A stretch of DNA of 64,000 nt from Plutella xylostella (Eukaryota > Arthropoda > Insecta > Lepidoptera > Plutellidae), in assembly GCF_932276165.1 (NCBI RefSeq), contig NC_063986.1, positions 7,700,501-7,764,500 of the forward strand, in the 5' to 3' direction. Positions within the stretch are counted from its first letter, which is position 1; each line of letters opens with the position of its first letter. Of the stretch, positions 31,101-44,266 are shown one piece after another. A model generated the notes under the pieces. It was not told the DNA's origin, did no database searches, and worked only from the letters and a program-made list of their open reading frames with translations. A program made the translations under genes and the position numbers.

Positions 31101-34100
31101 CTTCCCACGAATTCCATTTGCAATACCTACACGTGTAGGCAGGTGGGGAATGAAAATTTAAATTGATAGAATACCAAGGTGCTGCATAAACAGCTGAGGC
31201 GGAACTGGACCGATTGTGCAACAATCCCGAGCAAGCGCCCCGATTTGCACTGCGGGCTCGACTAACAAAATAAAAGTAACAACAACACAGCAAGTGAATT
31301 TTCTAAAATAAAGAGAGGACAAAAAATTTGCATGTCGCAGTGTCTCCGGACAAAGACAGAACCCGGAACACTCGTCGCTTGACAAAAGAATTTCGGGAGC
31401 ACATGTGAAATCCTGACCCGATTTTACGAAGATCATAGAAAACTGACGCCAGCGCCCTTTGTCTCAGCCGCTGTGCCTTTTGTCATGCAGAGCCTTTATG
31501 ATTTATGCGACGATTCTTTGACATTTTATGACAAACGCTCATTTAAATACACTAACTTCTGCTTTGCACATTTTAACATTCGTCTCAATGCGACTTTTTT
31601 TTAACGCGCAATAGTGTTCAGAAGTTTTTAGCATTTGAATGAACATTTGGTTACCAGATTAGGTTTCTATGAAATGTTTGAATGTACGTGAGTAAACACT
31701 GTAAATAGCATGTAGAAATACGTAATGTAGATATTCTTTTATTTACCTTTAAGACACACAAAAGGTCATACCTATACCAACAAATGGGCATGGCAAGTAT
31801 CTAACGCAAATAATGATACTATGATACCATAATAACATCAGCTTACATAACCATGATTACCAGGGAAGCAAAAAAGCTAAGATATCAAAATGAAGACCTC
31901 AAGCGGGCGCGTCCTTATAAAATTACTGGCAGCTAGGCGGCGAGAACTGGCAAATTACAGTCCTGCGACCGCGAGCATATTGTTGGTGGTTAGCCGAGAC
32001 GATACTGATCGCCATGATTGCCTGGTACCTTCCATTGTGAAACGGTTACATTATGGTCACTCACATAAATGGTGCTGGAAACTACGAAGAAAGTTTATTT
32101 TATTGAGTACCTAAGTAAATTGTATAGAACGGTAGGACGGATGATAGCTTATAAAAGAGGTCTATTTATTCAACTATAACACAGAAATTAATTAGAGTTT
32201 ATATAGGTAGCCATATGTATAGGTAAGACGCTCTTTGTTGGTAGTACGAATTCAAAATAAAATTATTGATCAGTACTTAGGTAAGTAAATAAGTCTTTTT
32301 TCGATACCATTGTGCCGTATCCATTGTTCCAATATTCACGTTTACCAGCTAAAGTCTTTTACTTAGGACGTATTATAAAGACTGTTATCTGGCGGTCGCC
32401 GGTTCGATGCTTGGCCAATCACGTCGCAGATAATGCGTGGTTACACTATGAAGCGACTACGTGGGCCACAGATTGACCACAAGCGATGTCAGAGACTTTC
32501 GATATAGTATAAGAAAAGGGATATAAGAATATAACCTGCCCATCAGTAAATAAATAGAAACGAGCGTTTTCATTTTGTAGAGAGTATTAGCTTTAAACAT
32601 GTACATTTAATTTTATTTAAACTTAATAATTATTATAATGATTATCCAGTTTACCAAACTTACTGGTTTGCGTAAAATGGAAGAAAAGCATTTCCACGGG
32701 AAACCTTTTAAGTTGAAGCCAAGGTTTCTTTAATTGCAGATTTAAAGACGACTGTGACTGTAGTTTACGTCGGTATTATTTCGTGCACCACACAAAATAC
32801 TCTTTATAACATTATATTTCTGAAAGAAACACCCTTAAATTCTGAAATAATTCCTTTATTATTTAAATTTAGATTACAAAAGGCTTCCGAAATCAACCAA
32901 CATGAAAAAAGATAATCAAAATATGTTTTCCAAACCGAGCTCTCAATATAGAGGTGCATAATGAGTTAGCCATTAATAAAGGAATGTATCGCGAGATAAC
33001 TTTATTCTGGTAGCCGACTTACTTAGTATGCAACCGACCAGGTATCCATCATTATTTCACTAATCAACCGAACGAAAATGTTCCTTAAGGCTTTAATTTA
33101 AAGTGTAAGGTATTATTGGTTTCAACTACCCACTTGTTTTTATCTTATTGATCGGCAATTTATGCGTTTGTAAATGCTTCATTACGAGTGGTGTCTCTAT
33201 TCACGATAATGCTTTCTTCTGAATGTTTCAATAATAATTAAATTTCACTGTAGAATATACAATACATATCTACATATAGACATCCAATAAAAAGAGAGAA
33301 GAATAAAAGATATATCGCCTGTAATCAATTTGAAAAGACAGTCTTTTCGATAACTTATTATTGTTATAATATACCTAACTGTAGGAAATGTCTATAGCAT
33401 ATATAATTATATTATATCTGTTACTTAGAGTAAAAATATATAATTGAAACCGACGTAATTAAAATATATATTACTTTTTTAATTTTCAGATATTACTAAA
33501 CGTAATCTAGTACAGGTATTAAATGTTTACAGGTAAATGATTGCAAAATTCCGTAAACCGCATTTATATATTTTGCAGAGCGAGTAAGTCATTATGTTTT
33601 AGCGGTAATTTTCTAAGGTCTAAACGCGGGTAATTTAAACAGTTTCTTATTAAGTTCCTTGAGTTGCTAGCACTTAAATTGCTATTAGGATTCGAGTGCC
33701 CGTTAATGCTGCGAGCGTCATTTTCTTTATAAATTCTTCCACCAAACTTTTATGAACAAAATAGTAGTTAAGTATTTCATTTTAAAGTATAGGATGTACA
33801 TAAATGTATGTATAAGGTAAGAACAGCCTTATAATTAACCACACCGATAGTGTATATAGGTATATCTATGTGTCATTTTTTATTTTCATATCAATAAAAT
33901 ATACCTTTTATTTGAAATAGTTATTAACTTCGGTTGATCTAATATACAAAACAAATTAAACAAACAGAGGACATGATTAATATATGCTTACATTGATATC
34001 AATCTTCTGTCTTTTTGTACCTTCCACAAAATACAAAAATGAGACCTGAGAAATATATGAGCGAATAACCGAATCGATCCAGCGAATCGATACGCTGAGG

Positions 34101-37100
34101 AAGGAAGGTGGCAGAGCAGAGGAGGCCGGGGGCCGCTGTCTCTGCTCCCGGCATTGACTAATCGCAACGCGTCGGCGCGGAAGAAGACTGATTGCTCCCA
34201 GCTTCGCCTATGTGGCCTACCGAGCCCTGCTACCTACGCAAACCGACATTATTTAAGAAGTTAGCTCGCTCATGCGGCAACAAAGGAAATTTTTACCGCC
34301 TACGAGAACTTGCCAGTTGCGCCGTTATAATTTGTAGCCTTAGGTATTTAGTGTCGTTCAGCTTTTTGCTAGAACTCAGCATTCGTCGCTGGAGATTGAT
34401 TATTTATTGATCCATAAATCATACCGTTTAATTACACTTTTTTACCGCGATCAATAACCATTTTGATCACAGTGGCAGTGTTCTGCAAAAACACTGTTTC
34501 TATCAAAAACTGCCAGCTAACTGAGGTAATTTACACAAATTACTACTCGTATCAATCATGATAAAAATAATTAATGCTTTAAATAAATCTACTCAATAAC
34601 TGCATGCGATTCACGCCCACTTTCCCCTATCGCGAGTTGTTCCAGTGCAGTGCGGCGCATTTTGAGTCGACTTGAAAAACCAGCTTATAATTTCAGCCAT
34701 TAACACATCACGCGAAATAATCAAGCTCTCCATAATTTGCACACCTTCACGAAACGGCGGTGAAAAGATCACGCCTTAATAAATGCAGCGAGCCATTTAA
34801 TTTCGTGAGTAAAATTCGTGCAAACTTGAAGTTCACGATCCCCACAAAATGCATAATTATCTGTTCGTCTGTTACGCAACCAACCAGTGTTGCTTCAATT
34901 CTATAGTACCTAATAAGATGCTACAGATTTTCTTTACATTTCAGACAATCCAACTAAAATATCACCTAACCAAAGTTCCGATTGGAGAAAACAATAGCTA
35001 CGATTACCTTGAGCGTACACATACCAGCCACTCCGACATGCCTATTCGCGTCGTCGGTGGCGGATGGATGGCGAATTCGATCGATAGTGACAAATGGTTG
35101 TCGACACGGACGCGGGACACGGCGGCGGCACGCGAGGGGCATGCGGCGGGCTATTCCCAGCCACTACTGCGTGCCGTAGTACGCGACCCGCATGCCACGG
35201 GGCTCACGACGACCTGGAGCCCCCATTGCGCCGCCCAGCACCAATAATCACACTCCAACAACAAAATTCACCCCCAATATCAACCCACTTAAATCCTTAT
35301 CTCACTTCCGATGTTTTGATTCTGACATGCCAGCATCCTTCGGCATCAAGACCAAAAAGGCTTAGTGATTAAAATTAATGTCTCGCAATGATTAATCTAT
35401 ACTTTTCTATGTTCTGAAGACAAGGCGGAGACAGCTATTAAGCTGGTAAGAGCCGCGACTAGGCGACTCTTTCTTTGAAGTGGCCGTTCTTGATCGCAAC
35501 ATCTCGCCGTTATTCGAGCCACTCCCATATTGATGAGTTCGGATATATTGCATACCTATCAGTTTTATGTGCTGGCACTTCGTTTAATGCTACAAGAGAC
35601 GCTCGGCATTAGTTCTTCGTTAGGCAGATGAAGTCATTTGTAATGGATGCGGCGTATCAGGCAAATTGTTTTCGGATTGGGTATTTAAACAGACGTTAAT
35701 TTAACGTTAAAGACAGAGATTAATAAGCTGAATATTGTGGTAATCTTTTACGTATTAATCATAGAGTGGTTTACGTGGAAGGTTAAAGGGTAAACCGGCT
35801 CCGTCGAATTGTCCGCGTCGCGGGCGCCGGGGTATTCGAATATCGTGTATCATACGCGCGGTATTTGCATACCTGCATCGCTTTTTTGTTGATTCAATAA
35901 CGTTGTCAAAGGATTATGTGAAGGTACAAAAAGGTGGGTGATATGTACGCCTGGAATTCAATACACTCATAACCGGATGCGTCGAGAATGTCGATGTCGT
36001 CGGTTTTGTTGTAATTAAAAGGTAAACCTTGTATATCAAGTTATTGTTTTCACCTACTAGAAAACTAACTAAATATATCATGTAATATTAGGGAAACACG
36101 AGCTACAAACGAATAATTCTTTATTTATAATCTAGTTCAAAAAAACTTCACAACATGGGGTCTGCTCCAGAAATAATAATTTATTTACATCTTAGCAATT
36201 CGGATATGGATATGTAAAAAAAACGATCCTAAATTCGATATACAAGTGTCGGTTAGGCCGATATTTATAGATTCTGATTAATGATATAGGAGTGAGGAGG
36301 GGACGCCGTTTTACGGTGAAAAAGCTTTAGCAGTAACGTAGCTTGATATAAACTCGGTGTTTCAAGTTTAGATATTATTTACGATAAATTGATCACTTTG
36401 TTCTAAAATGTACCTTTCGTCGTCAACATCAAAATATTTTTTTTATAACGCAAAAAACAACTAACTACTGTAACGTGGCCGTGCACTTAAAAAAATCTAT
36501 GTAAGTGTGTGAAACAAAAAAATATGTTCACTCTCATATTTCCATCCTAGTTGTTATTTCAACAAAGATAATCTGCACCTTTACTTTAAGCTGTCTGCTG
36601 TCTTACTTTAATCTGTACTGCTCTGTGCATTGGCTGTTGACGAAGTTTTACTTATACGAAGCTACACTACTGCCTGTCACCATTTCAGTGTTCCCTGGCC
36701 ACAGTGCAGTGATGGATGGAGTATCAAGTTATTAGATAATGGTGTTTCAATAGCATTAACAGTATTGTTCTTCCTGCCCTTACACCTCTTCCCAAACCCT
36801 CACTATTTTGGATCACACTGTTTATGTTTCTAGGTACCTATAAGTAAGTACTTCTTTCGATCTCTGTATACCTAATATAAAAAATATGAGAAATATATGT
36901 TTGAAAAGTAAATTAATAAATTGATGACCTATATGGCTGAAAGATTAATCGGGCCCTGGTTGGAAACCACCTTAAATTTACAAATTAGAAAATTTGACTC
37001 AACAGAGAACGAAATGCCTTATTTTTTTAAATAAACAATATTATCAATAAATAAAACATCTTCATTGGTAAATAAATACAAACATCGTAACGGACAAATA

Positions 37101-38759
37101 ACCGTTATTTCAAGAAAAAAAAAACATGATTAATCCAAAGAACATCTGTTACACCGCGGAACTATGTGTGTTGATTCTTCACACTCGAATCGAATCAACA
37201 GATGTAGATATTAATAATGAAATACACATGCCTTGTGGGAATTTCGAAGTAGAAGTTTCGTATAAAATTACAATATAACAAGTTATAAGTAACAAATCAA
37301 ATAAACATACCTGAAATTTTCAAGCTTTCGTAACGACTCTTTTAAATGTGCGAAGAAAGTGAATGTTTCAGAAGATTGAGGTAAGTGTAAATCTTAAAGA
37401 AATCAGCACAAAACTGCAACAGGTAATGCACCTTTCACATTCAAGAAGAAAGTGTTTACTGATTTACAACCATATTAAGGCCACAGGCTAGCAAAACACT
37501 GCCACCCTTTCTTTAACACCTTAAATTTATATATGTCCCGTAAGAAATGACGAAAAACCCCAAAAGAATGCCAGCGAAAGTGACCACCGTACTTGCGAAT
37601 TGAACAATGGTGGAACAAATTTGCGTACTGCAGGCAATAATGGAACAACCTTGAGGAAGCAATTAGGCTGTGGGCACAATTGGCCACCTGCTGATGTCTT
37701 TGGTCCTCACGGTATGAAAGGGCCCATTTGAATATTATTCGCAAAAGTTGAGCTTTCGATTTCACCTGGACTGGCCAGTTGGTGTGGCGCACTGTGCTGT
37801 GTTTGGTGTTAGTTGTTGCTGGATACTTTTAATTTCAACGTCTTAGTTGATGAAAAGTTTCAAATTGGTGGAAGATGTTGAGGTGAGTTCCAAGTTCATA
37901 GTTGGTTTGTTTTGTTTTAGTTCCTGCATACATTTAAATGACTACATATTTATTTCCCATTAAGTATATTTCTATCATATTTTTTTCATCAATGTTGTAT
38001 ACTGCGTGAGGATTATGTAGGTATTATACGATTGATTTCATTATAAAGTATCTAATTAAAGCTTTTATAAGTATGGGTTGAGCTTTGCAATAAGAGTTTA
38101 AATACTGCCATATATCCACAGTTATAAAAATAAATACTTAGACTTCAAATTTGGTATGCATGTGTAAGAAACCATCCAATAGTAAATAAAAAAAATACGA
38201 TAGAGTCCAGAAAAAAGTGGTTTTATGTTAGAAGTTTCCGATAGCAGTGGTGCGAGTAAAAAGTAAATGCGTCTCGTCGCGGCGTCCCGGAGTATGATAT
38301 CAAGGTTGGGCTTACGGGCACTCCACATGTGGTCAACTTTAATAAAGCGAAATGGCTTTATCTCGAACTCGTTTGCGCGACAGAGAGGGATATAGGGGCT
38401 TAGCGGCCATGTTGTATTATGGATGCCTATCATATTTTGGACCCGCTCCGGACCGGATTATTTTTTTCTCTCTTTCGCCTCCATCTCCGCCGTAACAGGT
38501 CTCGGAGCGACGACCACCATTTATTGTAGATTAAAGAGGCTTGTTGTCTTAATTTTAAGCCACACTTTAATTTATGGCCACGTATTAATGTAAAGGTCTC
38601 CGCCATTTTTTCCATGAGATAGATACGTCATTGATTACTTTATTTAATTTGGTAATGCCGCTTTTATAAATGGTGTAACGTTAAACTAGTGTGGCTTATT
38701 TTGTTTAACTTAATGATTTGGCAATTAAATTAAGTGCGCTCGTTGAGGTAGCGGAATTA

Positions 38760-39240
38760 TAATGAAAAGGTGCGATGAAAGATTTGAAGCAAGCGGCGCC
38801 CCCGTGCGCTGTCCGCGCGACGAGGAAACATGTAGTACGCATCACGATTAATTTCTTGCAATTTGTCGCGTTTCATTAGTTTTTTATTGTTATGACTCAA
38901 TAAATTTAGTTTTTTAAACACAACTTCAGTTTACAAATGGATTATTAATATTGTCTCTTGCTCGCGGGTTCATTCAACTGTGCGAGTCGCTATTTTATAA
39001 ACGGTCTAGATTAATCGCCGATCCACCGGTCCGGCTGCGCGAAACAAAAGCGAATATCCCCGTGCAAACTCCGCGCCGCCGGAACGCTGAAAAAAAACCA
39101 AACCCGTCCGAGCAAACGGAAAGGACGCCAGCAAAAAGCTCAACTCGTGAAAAAATATGATTTATCGCCTGAAAAATGTGGAAACACACGCAAAAAGGGA
39201 GGATGCTGAAAGCGGACCGGTTTCAACGCGACAAATTTAT
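38760..39240. promoter_or_regulatory. Candidate conserved non-coding block
   Basis: GC-rich segments such as GCGGCGCCCCCGTGCGC and CCGCGCCGCCGGAACG flank AT cores, including CACGATTAATTTC, TCTAGATTAATCGCC and ATTAATCCTATTG. TAATC/TAATCC sites are Otx/Bicoid-type. Reading frames here are short and unremarkable. The regulatory interpretation is inferred from composition only. Confidence 0.25.
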
Positions 39241-39967
39241 TAATCCTATTGACTGCACTAGAAACTTTCGTGTCTACAACCTCTCTATCTGTATCGGAAA
39301 CTCATTGCAAATAACGTAACTATTCAATTTAAGGGCCCGTACAGGGTGACGTGCCGCGCCAATTTTGGGTTTTCAATGCTCTTCACACAGCACACGCAGT
39401 GACACGCACACATGTAAGTTTGCACAGTGGGTCGATAAACTTTTACTCGCCAACTTTATTGACAATTATGTTCAAGTACATTTTGGGTGATTTTAGGGTA
39501 AATAAGTATAATTCTTACTTACACTGGTAGGCACTAGCCCCCGTATTATGTAACTCCGAGTGGGGTTGGTTGGTATAAAATGGCTGAAAACTTAGAGCAT
39601 TATTAATTAATAACTTTTTACTGACTTATCTGATTTCACATACGTTTATGTTGAATGTAAGGATATATTGGTAGGCTTCTTGCATATTTCTTTCACTAAG
39701 ATTTTTGGTGTTTTCGGTTAATAAGTCTCTAAGTTGATACCAATTATCACCGGTTGCTAACTCTCAAAAAGTTACAAAATACGGGGGCAGGAAAGAGTAG
39801 AAATTAATAGGGGTGCCACTTTACTCTATACTCGGAACCCGATTAGCTTTCTCAAACAAATGTGGTATTTACTTGTAGAAAGATAACTACAAGTATTAAA
39901 GTGTAGATAATAAGTTTCGGGCATCCTCCAGCCAACTGAACCCCGACGACAAAGCAAAGTAAATACA

Positions 39968-40165
39968 TAGTGTCGCAAAAGGGCTATACTAAGCCAAAAG
40001 GGGATGACTCAAGGGGTCATTCTGAACAACTTTTGTTCTACGAGATTTGCAAATTCGCGAAAAAAAATATTCGTTTTCCATGGTAAAAAGTCACATGTCC
40101 AACAAAGTTAATTTCCAAAACTCGTAGAGCAAAAGTTCAGAATGACCCCCTGTCTTACTCCTTTT
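39968..40165. mobile_element. MITE-like foldback, related to the copy at 20580
   Basis: TGTCGCAAAAGGGCTATACTAAGCC matches in style the arm of the 20580 element. Inside, GGGGTCATTCTGAAC and GTTCAGAATGACCCCC pair, as do CTACGAG and CTCGTAG. The right end is cut by the composite repeat that starts at about 40166, so this copy is truncated. Confidence 0.65.
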
Positions 40166-40805
40166 TACCGGACTGCCGAAAGAGGAGGGTAATGTTTTTT
40201 GATTGTATGTATGTATGTTTGTCTGTTTCTTTGTTCCCTCCTGTAGCCTAAACGGCTTGATAGATTTTGATGTATGAGGTATTGTTAGAAGCGTATTGAT
40301 GGCGCGATGGTTATAGGCTATGTGACGTTCCATTAAAATGTACATAGCGCCCTCTAGAGGACATAACGTGATGATCGAAAAAATAATAATTCAACTTTGC
40401 CGTGTAAGGTATCAAATGAAAGGGCTTGATTTTCACATTATAAAAATATGCATATTGAAGGTATTTAAATAACAACACCAAAATTATTGAAATAAAAAAT
40501 GATCATGAACTACTGACGTAAAATTTCATAAAATAAAAACAACGAAAAAGTTACAAATAAAAAAATACAATTATAAACAAACGAAAAACCCGACTGTACG
40601 CTAAAAACATGAAAACAAGTCCCAATGTTAATGGAAAGTATCGCAGGCGGGGACCAACTTGACCGCCACTCAAGGCCGTTTTCTAAGTAACATTCAGCTA
40701 AATGGTGAACCCTCTGCTGGTCCCCGCCTACGATACTTTCCATTAACATTGGGACTTGTTTTCATATTTTTAGCGTGCAGTCGGGTTTTTTGTTTGTTTA
40801 TAATT
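40166..40805 (-). repeat. Composite interspersed repeat, copy 1
   Basis: The unit starts ACCGGACTGCCGAAAGAGGAGGG, runs through a (GTAT)n microsatellite (about 40205-40218) and a unique stretch, and ends in an 85-bp-arm foldback (40569-40805). The whole unit recurs in opposite orientation at 44655-45286, so the foldback belongs to the repeat or was inserted before it spread. This sequence type is common in lepidopteran genomes. It does not code. Confidence 0.8.
40569..40805. mobile_element. Foldback element with ~85-bp inverted arms
   Basis: The left arm (AATTATAAACAAACG... to GGCGGGGACCA) and right arm (TGGTCCCCGCC... to GTTTATAATT) are nearly perfect complements around a ~60-base centre. 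The RNA would form a long hairpin. A partner with part of one arm deleted is at 44655-44860. Confidence 0.85.
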
Positions 40806-43800
40806 TGTTTAGTACTATATACCGCTTTTTCAATACCTGTAAGTACATTTTTTGGTAGCAGCATAATATTTTTACTTAATTTTAGGGTTTCGAACGTCAA
40901 AAGAAAAAAAACAACCGTTATAGGATCTCTTTGTTGTCCGTATGTCACCGCCCTTTTTCTCAGAAACGGGTAAAGATATCAAGCTGATATTTCGCATAGA
41001 TGGGGAGTAACCCAAAAAAAATATTATGGTACTCCCTGTCCCACACAAGTAAATTGGGGCTTATATTTTTTCCAGTTATTTTGATGTGTATCCTTTTTTT
41101 TCTTTGTTGTTTTGTATAAGTATGTGTTTGTTTTCTTTAAATCTGTATTTTTTTTGTTGTTGCTGTCTATGTGTCGAATAAATGTATCTTTATCTTCAAA
41201 TCACGCCATCTATCGTTTGTTTTTTTTGTGGCTACTGTCTATAGAAGAAATTCCGTCATTGACAATTTTACGTTACGAATTTATTTTTATTTATTTTATT
41301 TTTATTTTTACATTTTCGTGGAGAACCAACAGCATTTTGTTAATAAATAATTATTACTTATGAACACATAACAACTTGATGCCATTAACAGAATGAACTT
41401 AGTAAACCCAGTAAACCTAACACATCCAGAGGAAAAATAAAATCTCTTTCTCTCTCTCTGAAAAACATACTTAATAGCCCAAACTCGATGCTTTTAGCTA
41501 TTAACATCTTTGAAATAAAATTGAGCCACCACCGTGTTACTGCCCTCATCAGATCCTCACGAGACCATACCTCAACCAGCACCAAGAGACTGTATTTTTG
41601 ATCCCTAGCCTAATGTTCGTGCGTATTGTCATCACTTAGATCCATTCGCTATATTCCTGCTCCTCATCAGACCTTTACGAGACTGTAATGTCACGAGAAT
41701 ATTGCACACTATCTAATTTAATTTAATGTATTGAATATACTGGAAAAATTATGCTTCCTCAATTTCAAATCAAATTATGTTGGTGTCATAAAAGTTGAAA
41801 AAGTGCAATGACAACCAATGTGCAGTGATTTTGTATCTGTACACGATAAGATCGCGAGCTGTCAGTGCTGCCTAAACCGACGTGACCCTTCTTTGGAGGC
41901 CAGCGGCCAACTGAGTCAAACGTCACTTGTGTTTATGATTTTATAACACAGAAAGCCGCCATAGATATTTGTATGAAGATTTGAGGGAAAAAAATTGCTC
42001 AAGTTTGGGATTAATTTACACAAAATAAGTGTGTGTTTATTAAAAAACAAGGTATTTAGCGCCTAGTCCAAGCCTTTAACTTTATAATTTGATAAGAATC
42101 ATATGAAAATTCTTGATGATTACGACACAGTTGTTACAATACGGGAGTGTCATTTACTGGTTTTTCCTCATATTCTGAATTTAATTTACAGTTATCCATA
42201 ATCATTTACTTAAATTCGAATGATTCAGCACCTAGCTAGACTCTTCGACTACCGGTGTGATTTTTTTCAAGGCTGTAGAGCATCATTTACTACATAATTC
42301 TATGACAATGCCAACCCTCGATTGCCTATTGCCGACCCTTAAATAAAAATATCATTTTGTACACATAAAAATAGGCTTCTGAATCTGAACCGGTTAATAT
42401 GACAATAATGTTCATAATATTCATTAGCAGCCAAATCAGTGGCTGTTCACAAACCAAGCGCTACAATAGATAATCATCCTTGCATTCACATTGAAAACTG
42501 TTATTATTCACAGATATCTGCGATCACTCGGAAGACAGAAGTAAACTAGCATGCCCGGTGGCGCATCACAAGTGTGTAATTACGTTTCCATTCAATAATA
42601 AACTATAGTGTAGGGCTGCCTCTTAATAGAGTGCTAAGAACTTGCAGATTGGAGATATGGGCGCGCTGAGATTGGGCTTACGCGATGTTAAAGCGGTTTT
42701 ATTGCGTTCTCGTTGTATTGTATGATGGCTTCATATTCAGCCGCAGCTTTTTTATTCTGAGTATAATTGAGGCTATTGAATTCGATTGTAGTTGATAATG
42801 ATGACCCTAATTATACAATGATAGTAACAGAACTTATTAGCATTGTTAAAATTGAACAAGGAATCCAACATTTAGAGAGAGATTTCATCTTAACATTAAT
42901 TGCCATGACCTGTGACGAATATTGAAGTAATAAGTATTTTATATACCTACGTGTACTTAAACGGTTTCTCGGTGCCACATTTCCATTAAGCTGGGAAAGT
43001 TTCGACGCGGCAAGAGGAAGCATCCTCAAGACTGGCTGGTACATAAATCGGCCGCGTTGGCTCGGAAACTTTTTGAATTATTAGTTTTAATTTCCGCCTG
43101 AGATCCGCCGTCGCCGTATCTGTCAACGACTGTATACTCGAGGAATTTAGAGGTTTTAGACTGGTTTGTGAGTGTGGGATTTATAAGCTAGTTTATGCTC
43201 GTCAAGAATATACTTATGCTTTTATCTGTGGGACAGACTTAAACTGTTCATCTGTTGGTTGTAAGGTTGTTTACGTTTCATAGAGAAACCCACATAATTT
43301 TCTTTTAAAAAAAATGTTTGTAGATTGCTCGATGCACAAGACAACAACGCATACCTATTAATAATCTAAAAGTAGATATCTGTTCGTTTAAGACACGCCA
43401 GTATGAATGGCATAAAAAATGCACAATGGCTACCTCCAACAATACTAAACTTTTCCATAGCAACCTTTTGGCGCGGCATCATAAGCGGCCCGGCCACTGC
43501 AGTGCAGGCTGTCGATGCAGCCCCAGAGGCCAGGATTGATGCCCCCCGACGCCAGACGTATGGACCTCGTTACACCGCTGGATGTCAATGCAATCCTTCT
43601 TGGATCGGGAGGAGAGGAGCCGCTTTGTCGAAGCCCACCGCTGGGATTAGAAGCGTAGTTGAGACCGACTTTTTGGTGAAGTGTGCAGTCGTTTGTTTTG
43701 TTCAGTTGGTGTTTGCTAGTTTTGAATGCTATGCGCGTGATGCATGTAAATGCGCCTTACAAGCTAAATAATATAATAAAAAAATATGAACCGTGATATT

Positions 43801-44266
43801 AAAATTTAAGTCCGTACTTGCCTACTTAAACTGCCTATGTAATTAACGATATTCTAGGTATTTACATAAACACAGCTAACATAAAACACCATTTAACTTG
43901 GGCATCTATGTAGGTAAATAGCGGTGTTTGTTTATTATTTAGATGTGCAGGGCAGTGTGGGGCGAAGCGCGGATACAGTGAGAATCTTTGGGGATTTAAT
44001 CAGATGCTAAAGTTGTGGCTACACTGGGAGCCATATAAATGAAACCTCTATATACCTTTCTATGTTTTTTGAATAATGATGTAGTAGGTACTTATAAACA
44101 TCACGCATCGTAAAAAAATACTTTAGTACTTATGTATTTTACACTGCTTCCCGTTGCCATTTTCTTCTATTACAAGTTTAAATGTAATCTCTACCAGAGT
44201 ATATAGATGTGCACTGCACATGCACACTGCACAGCCATGTTTTTATTGTAGATCTATAAAATATCG
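40806..44266. other. Non-coding stretch between inverted repeat copies
   Basis: A degraded relative of the 1581-2171 repeat lies at about 40880-41060 (TTTTAGGGTTTCGAACGTC...TTGTTGTCCGTATGTC). The rest is AT-rich. A GC-balanced patch at 43450-43660 sits inside a 122-codon ATG-initiated frame (43403-43771) with no recognisable motif, which I do not call a gene. Confidence 0.5.

Larger units (their letters stand above)
23028..39967. other. Long gene-free stretch with scattered unique GC-balanced blocks
   Basis: About 17 kb shows no recognisable exon, RNA gene or transposon. AT-rich DNA alternates with blocks that look unique and more GC-balanced: 23590-23770, 28080-28520 (purine-rich on this strand), 30760-31100, 34060-34240, 35020-35240 and 38760-39240. 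Several contain clusters of homeodomain-type TAAT/ATTA sites, for example around 30840-30980 and 38845-39250. This pattern can mark regulatory DNA near a developmental gene, but without alignment that is only a suggestion. Confidence 0.45.

Noticed and set aside
32390..32480. tRNA-like B box (GGTTCGATGCT)
   Set aside because: No A box at proper spacing and no cloverleaf. At most a decayed SINE.
34849..35247. A 132-codon ATG-initiated frame in a GC-rich block
   Set aside because: Other frames in the same block are also open, there are no domain motifs, and the first half is AT-rich non-coding-like sequence. GC content alone explains the open run.
37475..37792. A 105-codon minus-strand frame considered as a transposase fragment
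   Set aside because: It lacks any catalytic motif I could align, has no inverted repeats around it, and has an unconvincing residue pattern.
43403..43771. A 122-codon ATG-initiated frame
   Set aside because: No recognisable motif, promoter, poly(A) signal or splice context. Kept only as a note in the stretch description.
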